NCBI GenBank assembly: GCA_947627525.1
Contig: CANQWJ010000022.1
Span: 1 to 11,474 of the forward strand
From: an uncultured Bacilli bacterium
GTDB taxonomy: Bacteria; Bacillota_I; Bacilli_A; RF39; UBA660
DNA: 11,474 nt
Direction: 5' to 3'
Part shown: positions 1-8,069 of the stretch, piece after piece
How the letters are laid out: each line of letters opens with the position of its first letter
Numbering within the stretch: position 1 is the first letter of the stretch
The notes under the pieces: model-generated
What the model saw: only the letters and a program-made list of their open reading frames with translations
What the model was told of the DNA's origin: nothing
The model's database searches: none
Translations under genes and position numbers: made by a program

Positions 1-3000
1 AGATGGCCTTTAAAGATAATAAAGTTGTTGAAGAAATAGTTATACCTGATTCTGTTACATCTATTGGTAAAGAAGCTTTTAGTGGTTGCTCCTCTTTAAG
101 AAAAATAAAAATGCCAAATAGTTCTTATCAAATGGATAGTAATGTTTTTGCAAACTGTTCCAGCCTTGAAGATATTTCCTTAGGTAAGATTAAAATTGTT
201 CCTGAACGTGCCTTTTACAATTGTACTAGTTTAAAGCATGTCGAATTAGGAAATGAGTTAGAGACAATATTTAATGACGCTTTCTATAATTGTTGTAGTC
301 TTGAAGATATTGCTTTTCCCGAGAGTTTGCACTATATAAGCCAAGGGGCTTTTAGGCATTGTGGAAAAATTAAAAAACTCTACATTCCTGAATACTTACG
401 CTTTGCTGATACAGCTTTTGGTTACATGGATTCTCTTGAAGAAATTACTGTTTCACCAGATAATCATCTTTACTTTACTCTTGATAATAAAACATTATTA
501 AAATATGCATATATTGACGATGTAGAACAAAGAGTCCTTGCGAAATACAATAACACTTTTTGTAGTGTCAGTTTATATGCTAGTGGGAACAAAGATGAAG
601 TTTATAGTTTTGAAAAACTACCTAATATTTGTCTTATTAAGATTAATCCTTTTGCTTTTGCTGGCAGTAAATATTTAAAAGAATTAGTTATACCATCTTA
701 TTGCTTAATAGCTCATGATAGTTCTTTTGATGGTTGTCCTAATCTTGAGAATCTCACTATTTATTGGTCACATTTATGTCGTGGATTAGCTATCTATAAT
801 ACTATTGAAAACTCAAAAGACGCACAAGTAAAAGAAAGGCTATTAGGTTTCTCTAAAACCTTTGATCTTCCTTTCAAAAGACTCATTTTTAAAAATGACA
901 CACCAAATACTTTTCAACTAGAAGATTATTGTTTAGAGAAATTTACTAATATTCAAGAAATTTATTTACCACCTAATGGTTCTATTTACAATTGTTCTTT
1001 CCTTAACCCACCTATCCAACCTTTAAGTATATATATTCCCAAAAGCACTAAAAAGGTTGGTCTTTCCGCTTTAAAGCCTGATAGTAAAATTACTTTAGAA
1101 GATGGAACAGAGTTCATCGGTTTAATGGAAATGACACAGGAAGAAGATGAAGAAAAAAATCATTTTCAAATATATAAAACATATGGCTATACTTATTACA
1201 TCTATTGCGATGGCAAATTACGCATTCTTCCGCAAAAGGAAATTGAACGAAACTGCACTCATTCGAAAGCAATTATTAATAGCCCTATCAAATATTTATG
1301 GGCCATGGATGAATTAGATAAAAAAGGACATAAAAAGCCTTATTTAAGAGATGGTGCACTAATAGCTAGGTTAAACCATAAAAATTTTAAAAAACTAATA
1401 GATTCAGTAGACGTTAATGATGATTACTTTGGATGGGTACTTCATAATAGTTGTATTTTAGAAAATATTGCTACGTCACCTTTAAATACACATTTAGAAG
1501 ACTTTATTGAATTTGTTAATATTTTGAGAACTCATAACATTACTGATATAGAGCTTTGTCATAGAGCCTTTTTTGAGTTTTGTAGTCGAAACACTTTAAT
1601 TAAACTTTTAAATGAAGATCGTCAATTGTTACTAAACATCATTAGAAAAAGTAATTTATTAAATAACGTTTACTCAATTTATGGCTTTTATCAAAAAGAT
1701 ATTTTTATTTCTTTTAAAAAAAGTGATGATGATGTGTCAAAACCTTATAATGAAAGCAACCTACTTTTAGAATTTATTCAACTGATAAAGGAAACAAACG
1801 TTAGAGATCCTCTTTTATGGCATGACTTCATCATAAGTGAAGCACGCAATCCTCTTCTTCACAAATTATTTAAAAATTATGATGGTAATATAAGAAGAGT
1901 GTTGAAGAATAAGGAAACATTTTCCAAGGACAATTATATCGTTTCTAATGACGTCATATTCCCAGACTTGTTAAAACTATTAGAAATTACAGGGGCTATT
2001 GGTGATGATCCTATTTACCGACAAAAAGCTTGTAATTTTATAGTAGAAAAAATGTTTCAATCACCTAACCATTATGATGGAAATGACATACACATACACT
2101 TTAACTTTCCTTCTGAAATAATAAGAGAAGAGTTTGATAAAGACTTTGCTGACTTCTTTATGGAAAATTATGAAAAAATATATGAAATTGAAAAAAAGAA
2201 AAATGGTTTTATTGAAGCTATTTATGAGGAATTTCCTAACATTAAAAGAACTTATACATCAAATCATGGTAATCAACGAAGACTTAAAGTTACTGTTGAT
2301 AAATGTATTGACTACTTGAATAGTAGTAAATTTAGTAATGTTGACGAAGAAAATCGTGAACTAGCTGTGCTCATTGGTAAATGGTATTCTAAAGATGAAA
2401 CTTGGGAAACGGCTAAACAAATTAAGAAAGAAGCTCTTAAGGCTCCAAGAAATATATTTGTAAGAAAGATAGTAAATACTGATGGAACTATTATTTGGGA
2501 TAATTCTCCATCTTCAGATTTGAAAGAAGATTTGCATCCTGATTTTTCTTTTGAATGGCTTCCTAAACAAGACTATGATAACTTCATCCTTGGTAAATAT
2601 TGTAATTGTTGTGCTCATCTTGAAGGAGCTGGTGAAGGAATTATGCGTTCTAGTATGATTCTCGATAATTGTCAAAATTTAGTTATAAGAGACGAAAAAG
2701 GCGAAATTATCGCCAAGTCAACAATTTTTGTTAATAATGATGAAGGATATGCTGTATTTAATAATGTCGAAGTTTCTGATAGTAGAAAAACAAAAGAGGA
2801 CAAACTTAAAGTCTATAAAGCTTTTATGCGTGGAACTAAAGCCTTTCTTGATACTTACAATGAAAATAATTATGATAAACCAATTACCAAAGTTACTGTT
2901 GGTGAACATTTAAATGATCTTTTAGATGTTCTCGTTCAAGAGAATCATCCATCAGTTAAAATAATGAGAGGACTAGATTTTGATAAGTACTATTCTTTAA

Positions 3001-3065
3001 ATCGTGGTACTCCATACAAAGGTGATTGGCAAGAAAAACAGAGATTAGTTATGATAAAAAAATGA
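1..3065 (+). CDS. BspA-like leucine-rich-repeat protein with conserved C-terminal CNCC domain (5' partial)
   Basis: The frame is open from the window edge to a TGA at 3063-3065 (about 1,020 residues visible). The first in-frame ATG, at base 3, sits where an LRR_5 repeat normally reads IGxxAF (here MAFKDN), so it is probably internal and the gene begins upstream. Residues ~8-150 hold about six LRR_5/BspA repeats with the pattern I-x-I-P-x-S-[VL]-x-x-I-x-x-x-A-F-x-x-C-x-S-L; further degenerate repeats lie near 210-260 and 300-360. Residues ~385-860 are mostly helical and charged and I do not recognise them. Residues ~860-1000 form a compact domain with CNCC at 867-870, then QNLVIRDEKGEIIAKST and YAVFNNVEV, followed by an amphipathic helix; this beta-rich order faintly resembles a GNAT acetyltransferase core but lacks a clear QxxGxG/A loop. 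No membrane segment is seen in the visible part. LRR_5 proteins are often surface or host-interaction proteins, but that is not shown here. The LRR call is firm; the C-terminal function is unknown. Confidence 0.85.
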   Translation, partial: MAFKDNKVVEEIVIPDSVTSIGKEAFSGCSSLRKIKMPNSSYQMDSNVFANCSSLEDISLGKIKIVPERAFYNCTSLKHVELGNELETIFNDAFYNCCSLEDIAFPESLHYISQGAFRHCGKIKKLYIPEYLRFADTAFGYMDSLEEITVSPDNHLYFTLDNKTLLKYAYIDDVEQRVLAKYNNTFCSVSLYASGNKDEVYSFEKLPNICLIKINPFAFAGSKYLKELVIPSYCLIAHDSSFDGCPNLENLTIYWSHLCRGLAIYNTIENSKDAQVKERLLGFSKTFDLPFKRLIFKNDTPNTFQLEDYCLEKFTNIQEIYLPPNGSIYNCSFLNPPIQPLSIYIPKSTKKVGLSALKPDSKITLEDGTEFIGLMEMTQEEDEEKNHFQIYKTYGYTYYIYCDGKLRILPQKEIERNCTHSKAIINSPIKYLWAMDELDKKGHKKPYLRDGALIARLNHKNFKKLIDSVDVNDDYFGWVLHNSCILENIATSPLNTHLEDFIEFVNILRTHNITDIELCHRAFFEFCSRNTLIKLLNEDRQLLLNIIRKSNLLNNVYSIYGFYQKDIFISFKKSDDDVSKPYNESNLLLEFIQLIKETNVRDPLLWHDFIISEARNPLLHKLFKNYDGNIRRVLKNKETFSKDNYIVSNDVIFPDLLKLLEITGAIGDDPIYRQKACNFIVEKMFQSPNHYDGNDIHIHFNFPSEIIREEFDKDFADFFMENYEKIYEIEKKKNGFIEAIYEEFPNIKRTYTSNHGNQRRLKVTVDKCIDYLNSSKFSNVDEENRELAVLIGKWYSKDETWETAKQIKKEALKAPRNIFVRKIVNTDGTIIWDNSPSSDLKEDLHPDFSFEWLPKQDYDNFILGKYCNCCAHLEGAGEGIMRSSMILDNCQNLVIRDEKGEIIAKSTIFVNNDEGYAVFNNVEVSDSRKTKEDKLKVYKAFMRGTKAFLDTYNENNYDKPITKVTVGEHLNDLLDVLVQENHPSVKIMRGLDFDKYYSLNRGTPYKGDWQEKQRLVMIKK

Positions 3066-3087
3066 GGAATTTTTTCCTCATTTTTTT
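3056..3087. terminator. Bidirectional intrinsic terminator shared by two convergent genes
   Basis: A-tract, ATGAGGAA, TTTT loop, TTCCTCAT and T-tract form a perfect 14-bp inverted repeat (3056-3069 with 3074-3087). The T-tract follows the stem on the + strand and the A-tract reads as a T-tract on the - strand, so it can stop transcription from both sides. The TGA of the LRR gene (3063-3065) lies in the left arm, and the TAA of the opposing gene (3086-3088) starts in the last two bases of the right arm. Confidence 0.9.
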
Positions 3088-4033
3088 AGAAATGAACTGA
3101 ACCTTTACCTCCAGATACTGAATTGTAAGTATATAAAGGATACATTTTTTTAACAAATTGTGGTGGAGAACACTTTTTTAAAGATTCATTGATAACTCTT
3201 TTAAAAGTATCATCAAGATTTTCTACTTTTATAGGAACTCTCTTCATTATATCGAGCATTGTATCTTCTTCTAAATATAATGTTCTTTTTATATCAATAC
3301 AATCTAGACCATAAGGACCTGAATATACCTCTTCATGGGGTGTTATATTGATAGTTATTTCACCACCATCATTATAAGTCATTTCAATTGTAAAATTATC
3401 CGTTTTTTCTTTTACACTTCCTGAATATGCTTTTATACCAAGACGTTTAAACTTATCGACAGTTTCTGTATGGGCTTTGATACCAATGAGCCTACAATCA
3501 CCTACAGTTTTTACAATCTCGATATATTTTTCAATGTTGTGCTTAAAATAATTTACCGTTCCTAAAATCTTGGCATATCTTTCAACCGTTAATAAAGATT
3601 CATAAATACGATCATAATGCTTCGCAATAAAAGATGATACATCGATGTAATCATCATCTTTAAAAAAACTAATATTACCAATTGTATTATTATTGGGTAT
3701 ATCATCACTCTTACTGAGTAGAATTTCAATATTATGTCCACGCATATAATCCAATTGACCACCAGCAAAAGATAATTTTATTTTAGATGTTTTTCCATCA
3801 TTACTTATTTCAGCACTTCTACATTTTTTAAGATATCCACATTCATCATATTCATTTTCAGAGTTGAAGATATCTTTTAATTCTTCAATGCTAGTTATAC
3901 TCTTTTCTAGATCTTGAAAATATGATCCCATCATCACAAATAAATCATAAAAACTAATTGTTTCACTACTCATTGGGACTTCTTCAGCTAGTTTACATCT
4001 CCTAATAAAATTATCATATTCTTCTTTAAACAT
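3086..4033 (-). CDS. Unrecognised protein, paralog of the preceding gene (second gene of a two-gene operon)
   Basis: This encodes 315 residues from ATG (4031-4033) to TAA (3086-3088). I do not recognise the family. It is a clear paralog of the gene just upstream (4040-4825). Shared positions in order are EY near the start, EEVPxSSE (residues ~18-25), a ...NDG... strand pair, FxxKxxDxI near the middle, TYNDGGE/SYDNGGN, and a C-terminal block PxxxxxLDxTxKxxxxxxLxxxxxPQ[FY]VKK. Both look like two alpha/beta halves joined by a helical middle. No signal peptide or membrane segment is seen, so it is probably cytoplasmic. An extra ~20-residue tail (YPLYTYNSVSGGKGSVHF) is absent from the paralog. The start lies 6 bp after the upstream stop, with AAGG 11 nt before the ATG inside the end of the upstream gene, which points to cotranscription and coupled translation. 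The coding call is strong; the function is unknown. Confidence 0.85.
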   Translation of the reverse strand: MFKEEYDNFIRRCKLAEEVPMSSETISFYDLFVMMGSYFQDLEKSITSIEELKDIFNSENEYDECGYLKKCRSAEISNDGKTSKIKLSFAGGQLDYMRGHNIEILLSKSDDIPNNNTIGNISFFKDDDYIDVSSFIAKHYDRIYESLLTVERYAKILGTVNYFKHNIEKYIEIVKTVGDCRLIGIKAHTETVDKFKRLGIKAYSGSVKEKTDNFTIEMTYNDGGEITINITPHEEVYSGPYGLDCIDIKRTLYLEEDTMLDIMKRVPIKVENLDDTFKRVINESLKKCSPPQFVKKMYPLYTYNSVSGGKGSVHF

Positions 4034-4039
4034 ACTACT

Positions 4040-4825
4040 CTACGCCTTTTTTACATATTGTGGTACTACTTGACATTGTAAAGCATTTCCAACAATCTTT
4101 TTAGTTGTAGAATCAAGACTTTTTATTTCAACTGGTATGGTTTTTAAAATTTCATCATGATTCTCTTTTAAAACATCATCTAAAGATTTACGATCTAACC
4201 ATTTTCTTTCCAATATATCTGATTCAACATTCAATTTAACTGTTGACCTAACATTTCCTCCATTATCATAAGAAATAGTTGCTTTAAAAAAGTCATCATT
4301 AGCTGTTATTTCCGTTGATTGACGATATCCAAGTGGATGTATTTGACCACCAAATGAACTAAAAAGATCAGAAAACTCTTCTAAGGTACTAAAAATAGAA
4401 CTTATTTCATCATAATTCTCTTGAACAAATTCTTTGGATACAAATTGTGATACAAAATAGATAGCATCACTACCATTATCCTTAGCTATTCCAAAAGTTA
4501 AGTCTAAACTCCAGCTACCTTTTTTAAAAAGAAAATATATTGTTGACCTATTTCCATCATTTGCTAAACTAAGTCTTTCACATTTTAATCCCATTGGGGC
4601 ATAAAAACCTTGTCTTCGCATGCTTTTACCGAAATGTCTTAAAGATGTTTTATTGTTGTTAAACTTTTCAGTTTGACTAGAACCAAACAAATCTTGTAGC
4701 TCTTTTAACTTATTTTTTAATATTTCTCTAAGAGTATATGCACTTACGACTTCACTAGAAAAAGGAACTTCTTCTTTATTTTGATATGATTCTATTATCG
4801 CTAACATTTTTTCATATTCATCCAT
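4040..4825 (-). CDS. Unrecognised protein, first gene of the paralogous pair
   Basis: This encodes 261 residues from ATG (4823-4825, MDEYEKM) to TAG. The frame is open further upstream to 4909, but I reject that start: the extra 28 residues (MIVIITFFLYF...) are a read-through of the ileS terminator, whereas AAAGAGG (4834-4840) lies 8 nt before the chosen ATG. The chosen start also aligns with that of the downstream paralog (EY then EEVPxSSE). Internally, two halves each pair beta-strand segments with a similar helix, SKEFVQENYDEISSIF and SLDDVLKENHDEILKTIP, suggesting an ancient internal duplication. The C-terminus ends in PQYVKKA. There is no signal peptide, membrane segment or recognisable catalytic motif. 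It has its own promoter at 4856-4884 and is followed after 6 bp by its paralog. The family is not recognised; the protein is probably soluble and cytoplasmic. Confidence 0.85.
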   Translation of the reverse strand: MDEYEKMLAIIESYQNKEEVPFSSEVVSAYTLREILKNKLKELQDLFGSSQTEKFNNNKTSLRHFGKSMRRQGFYAPMGLKCERLSLANDGNRSTIYFLFKKGSWSLDLTFGIAKDNGSDAIYFVSQFVSKEFVQENYDEISSIFSTLEEFSDLFSSFGGQIHPLGYRQSTEITANDDFFKATISYDNGGNVRSTVKLNVESDILERKWLDRKSLDDVLKENHDEILKTIPVEIKSLDSTTKKIVGNALQCQVVPQYVKKA

Positions 4826-4833
4826 TATACCAA

Positions 4834-4840
4834 CCTCTTT
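4834..4840 (-). promoter_or_regulatory. Ribosome binding site that fixes the start of the 261-residue gene
   Basis: AAAGAGG on the - strand lies 8 nt upstream of the ATG at 4823-4825. It decides between this start and the longer frame beginning at 4909, whose upstream sequence is ileS coding DNA with no purine-rich site in place. Confidence 0.8.
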
Positions 4841-4855
4841 CATAAATTGTTTCAT

Positions 4856-4884
4856 ATAATAGCATAGTTCGATTAAAAAGTAAA
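4856..4884 (-). promoter_or_regulatory. Extended -10 promoter of the paralog pair
   Basis: TTTACT (4879-4884), a 17-bp spacer, then TATTAT (4856-4861) preceded by TGC (4862-4864) form a sigma-A-like promoter with an extended -10. It starts two bases beyond the U-tract of the ileS terminator and would give a leader of roughly 25 nt before the 261-residue gene. This supports transcription of the pair independently of ileS. Confidence 0.7.
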
Positions 4885-4885
4885 G

Positions 4886-4912
4886 AAAAAAAGTGATAAT
4901 TACTATCACTTT
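4886..4912 (-). terminator. Intrinsic terminator of ileS, overlapping its stop codon
   Basis: On the - strand AAAGTGATA, loop GTAAT, TATCACTTT and then a run of T form a 9-bp stem with a U-tract. The ileS stop TGA is inside the left arm and is followed directly, in frame, by TAG and TAA, giving three tandem stops. Confidence 0.85.
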
Positions 4913-7900
4913 CTAATAACATCAAGTTTAACTTCAATACCATTCAAATTATAGTCATCCACTAAATTGTCTTTAGCGATAAATTCATCGCATAAAGTCT
5001 CTTTTTTAATAAATTCTTCATACTTCTTCATAACTTCTTCTAGTTTTTCATCATGACTATAATAGATATCAATACGATTCATTATATCAAAGTCTTTATT
5101 CTTTCGCAATTGTTGAACTTTACTAATCAATTCTCTTGCGATTCCTTCGTCAATTAATTCATCAGTTAAAGTCGTATTAAGAATGATGAAGTTATTGTTG
5201 AACATAGCGGCATTAAATCCTTCTTTCGAAGAAATACGAATATCAACCATTTCTTTATTAACTTTATAATTGCCAAGAACTACTTCTTCACCATTTTCTA
5301 GTTTAGCAATCTCATCATTAGTTAATTTGACTAATTCTTTTGAGAAAGCACCAATTTCTTTACCAAGAACTGGTCCACATACTTTAAAGTTAGGTTTTAC
5401 TTCAAAGTTCATGTATTCTGATAAGTCTTTGACAAATCTTACTTCTTTAACATTTAACTCTTCTTTGATCAAATCAACTAAATCCAAAATAGTCTTTTCA
5501 TTCTTACCATCAAGAATTACTTCACTAATTGGTTGACGAACCTTTATCTTAGATTCTTCACGAGCGTTGCGACCAAGCGAAATTAAATCTCTTACTAAAT
5601 CCATGCGTTGTTCAATTTTTTCATCGATTAGTTTCTTATCAAACTTAGGATAATCCGCTAAATGAACACTCTCTTCACCCGTTAAATTAGTATAAATTTC
5701 ATCAGTTGTATAAGGAACCATTGGGGCAGCAAGCTTACATAGACCAATTAAAACTTCATAAGTTGTTTGATAAACAGCTTTTTTACTATTATCTAATTCA
5801 CTAGCCCAGAAACGTTTACGATTTCTTCTAATGTACCAATTTGATAATTCTTCATTGACAAAACTATTTAATAGTTTGGCCGCTTTATTTAAATCATATT
5901 CATCCATTGCTTCCGTTACATTTTTAACAAGTTTATTGTATTTAGATAGAAGCCATTTATCTATTTCTTCTAAGTCTTTATAATCAACTTTAAAATTTCT
6001 TGGATCAAGATTATCGATATTAGCGTACATTTGGAAGAAAGTATAAGTATTTTTCAAAGTGTTGAAGAACTTAGAATTGATATCTTTAATACCATCTTCA
6101 TCAAACTTTAAAGGTGTCCAAACGGGAGATGCTGATAACATATAAAGTCTCGTTGCATCAGCACCATATTTTTCTAAAATAGTAAATGGTTCAACGGCAT
6201 TTCCTTTAGATTTATGCATCTTTTGACCATATTTATCAAGTAATAAGTCATTTACTAAAACATTCTTATATGGTGAACATCCTTTAACAAAAGTTGATAT
6301 AACAATTAAAGAGTAGAACCAACCACGCGTTTGATCAATTCCTTCACAGATGAAATCAGCTGGGAATTGGGTATCAAATAATTCTTTATTCTCAAATGGA
6401 TAATGATATTGAGCAAAAGGCATGGCACCACTATCAAACCAACAGTCCATAACTTCTTTGATGCGGCTCATCTCTTTGCCACACTCGGGACATTTGATGT
6501 GCACATCATCAACATAAGGACGGTGCAAATCAATTGTTTCATCAATCTTTTCAATCGCTTTTTCCACTAATTCTTGACGAGAACCAATCATTTCATCATG
6601 ACCACAACTACATCTCCATAGAGGTATTGGTGTTCCCCAATATCTGTTTCTTGAAATAGCCCAATCATTCATATTTTCAAGCCAGTTTCCAAAACGTTTT
6701 TCACCGACATAGTCAGGATACCAATTAACTTTATTATTCTCTTCAATTATCTTATCTTTCAAAGCTGTTGTCTTAATGTATAGACTTGGTTTTGAATAGT
6801 AAACAAGAGGTGTCTTACAACGCCAACAATGTGGATAATTGTGAAGCATCTTTTGTTTTTTAAACAATTTATCTTGTTCCGCAAGATATTTAACGATTTC
6901 AACTTCTAGTTCAGGATCAACTACTAGTCTTCCCTTCCAAGGCCCTTCAGTATAACATCCATTTTCATCAACAGGATTTAATATTGGTAAATCATATTTT
7001 AAACCAACCTCATAGTCATCTTGTCCAAAAGCTGGGGCAATATGAACGATACCAGTACCATCTTCCATCGTTACATAGTCATCACAAACGATGTAGAATC
7101 CTTTTTTATTGACTTTTAAAATTGGTAAATATTGTTCATATTCACGATATTCCAAATCTTTTCCAAGATACTCTTCAACAACTTCAAAGTTATCACCTAA
7201 AACTTTATGAGCAAGTTTTTCAGCAACGATGAAATTATATCCTTTAGATAAACATTTAACGTACTTTTCATTAGGATTAACACAAGCAGCAACATTACTC
7301 AAAAGAGTCCATGGTGTTGTCGTCCATACAAGTAGATAAGTGTTTTCTTCATCTTTCATTTTAAAAGGAACAGTTACGGTATTAACACTAATCTCTTTAT
7401 ATCCTTGGGCTACTTCATGCGAAGCAAGTCCTGTTCCACATCTTGGACAATATGGAAGAATCTTTAATCCATCATAAATTAATCCTTCATCGAAGAACTT
7501 CTTTAAAATCCACCATTCAGTTTCAATATAATTGTTATCATATGTTATATATGGGTCTTTTAAATCAATGAATTGTCCCATTTTTAAAGTAAAATCTTTG
7601 AAGGCCTTTTCATTTTTCCAAACACTTTCACGACATTTTTCATTAAATTCTTTAATACCATATTTTTCAATATCATTTTTACCAGAAAAACCTAATTCTT
7701 TTTCAACTTGAACTTCAACAGGAAGACCATGCGTATCCCAACCAACTTTTCTTAAAACTTTATATCCTTGCATCGTCTTATACTTACATACTGTATCTTT
7801 TAAAAGTTTCGCTAAGATATGGTGTACTCCTGGCATTCCATTAGCGGTAGCTGGCCCATCATAAAAGACAAAATAATCATTTCGTTTATCAATTGTCTTT

Positions 7901-7986
7901 TGAAGCAAATTTTCCTTTTCCCATTTAGCACTCAATTTTTGTTCAAAGTCACTTTGTTTTTCTTTGGATAACTCTTTAAAACTCAT
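4906..7986 (-). CDS. ileS: Isoleucyl-tRNA synthetase, type 2 (IleRS2) with GVHH signature
   Basis: This cytoplasmic class I aminoacyl-tRNA synthetase charges tRNA-Ile with isoleucine. From ATG at 7984-7986 it has 1,026 residues, the size of type 2 IleRS. Visible landmarks: FYDGPATANGMPGVHH, where the canonical HIGH is replaced by GVHH (residues 53-56, bases 7819-7830); GWDTHGLPVE; a CPRC zinc-type pair at 180-183; the CP1 editing domain with WTTTPWTL (~221-228) and DGTGIVHIAPAFGQDD (from ~309); further Cys pairs (CWRC, CSCG, CPEC); DCWFDSG; GIDQTRGWFY; and KMHKS (589-593), followed by the anticodon-binding domain with SNWYIRRNRKRFW. The C-terminus lacks the zinc-finger ending of type 1 enzymes. 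The GTG at 7993-7995 is in frame but lies in the Shine-Dalgarno sequence, so I use the ATG, 8 nt after AAAGGG. Expression is governed by the T-box leader upstream. Identity is certain; the type assignment is strong. Confidence 0.98.
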   Translation of the reverse strand: MSFKELSKEKQSDFEQKLSAKWEKENLLQKTIDKRNDYFVFYDGPATANGMPGVHHILAKLLKDTVCKYKTMQGYKVLRKVGWDTHGLPVEVQVEKELGFSGKNDIEKYGIKEFNEKCRESVWKNEKAFKDFTLKMGQFIDLKDPYITYDNNYIETEWWILKKFFDEGLIYDGLKILPYCPRCGTGLASHEVAQGYKEISVNTVTVPFKMKDEENTYLLVWTTTPWTLLSNVAACVNPNEKYVKCLSKGYNFIVAEKLAHKVLGDNFEVVEEYLGKDLEYREYEQYLPILKVNKKGFYIVCDDYVTMEDGTGIVHIAPAFGQDDYEVGLKYDLPILNPVDENGCYTEGPWKGRLVVDPELEVEIVKYLAEQDKLFKKQKMLHNYPHCWRCKTPLVYYSKPSLYIKTTALKDKIIEENNKVNWYPDYVGEKRFGNWLENMNDWAISRNRYWGTPIPLWRCSCGHDEMIGSRQELVEKAIEKIDETIDLHRPYVDDVHIKCPECGKEMSRIKEVMDCWFDSGAMPFAQYHYPFENKELFDTQFPADFICEGIDQTRGWFYSLIVISTFVKGCSPYKNVLVNDLLLDKYGQKMHKSKGNAVEPFTILEKYGADATRLYMLSASPVWTPLKFDEDGIKDINSKFFNTLKNTYTFFQMYANIDNLDPRNFKVDYKDLEEIDKWLLSKYNKLVKNVTEAMDEYDLNKAAKLLNSFVNEELSNWYIRRNRKRFWASELDNSKKAVYQTTYEVLIGLCKLAAPMVPYTTDEIYTNLTGEESVHLADYPKFDKKLIDEKIEQRMDLVRDLISLGRNAREESKIKVRQPISEVILDGKNEKTILDLVDLIKEELNVKEVRFVKDLSEYMNFEVKPNFKVCGPVLGKEIGAFSKELVKLTNDEIAKLENGEEVVLGNYKVNKEMVDIRISSKEGFNAAMFNNNFIILNTTLTDELIDEGIARELISKVQQLRKNKDFDIMNRIDIYYSHDEKLEEVMKKYEEFIKKETLCDEFIAKDNLVDDYNLNGIEVKLDVIRK

Positions 7987-7994
7987 TTTGTTCA

Positions 7995-8000
7995 CCCTTT
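7995..8000 (-). promoter_or_regulatory. ileS ribosome binding site deciding the ATG start
   Basis: AAAGGG on the - strand is followed after 8 nt by ATG (7984-7986). The in-frame GTG at 7993-7995 overlaps this site and has no Shine-Dalgarno sequence of its own, so the longer 1,029-residue version is unlikely. Confidence 0.8.
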
Positions 8001-8004
8001 CTAC

Positions 8005-8069
8005 AAATAAAAAAAGTATTATTGATAGGGACGACTTTCGCGCGGTACCACCCTACTTCATAATACTTT
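8005..8069 (-). terminator. T-box-controlled terminator of the ileS leader
   Basis: AAAGTATTAT (8060-8069) pairs with ATAATACTTT (8013-8022), and TAGGG pairs with CCCTA inside it, enclosing the T-box sequence; a seven-base T run (8009-8015) follows. This is the competing terminator of a transcriptional T-box: when uncharged tRNA-Ile binds, the antiterminator forms instead and ileS is read. Confidence 0.9.

Noticed and set aside
1..3065. Mycoplasma-type genetic code (TGA as Trp), considered because of low GC.
   Set aside because: The Trp codons checked are TGG, and TGA ends this gene and ileS at terminators.
4826..4909. N-terminal extension MIVIITFFLYFLIELCYY of the 261-residue protein, which looks like a membrane anchor or signal peptide.
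   Set aside because: It is a translation of the ileS terminator and the next promoter. A good ribosome binding site and paralog alignment place the start at 4825.
5270..5536. 88-codon + strand frame inside ileS, and similar short frames inside the LRR gene (2134-2319, 2718-2913) and the 626-residue gene (9238-9477).
   Set aside because: They are shadows of strongly supported genes on the other strand or in other frames, with no start signals.
7987..7995. GTG start giving a 1,029-residue IleRS.
   Set aside because: The GTG overlaps the AAAGGG Shine-Dalgarno sequence that serves the ATG at 7984-7986.
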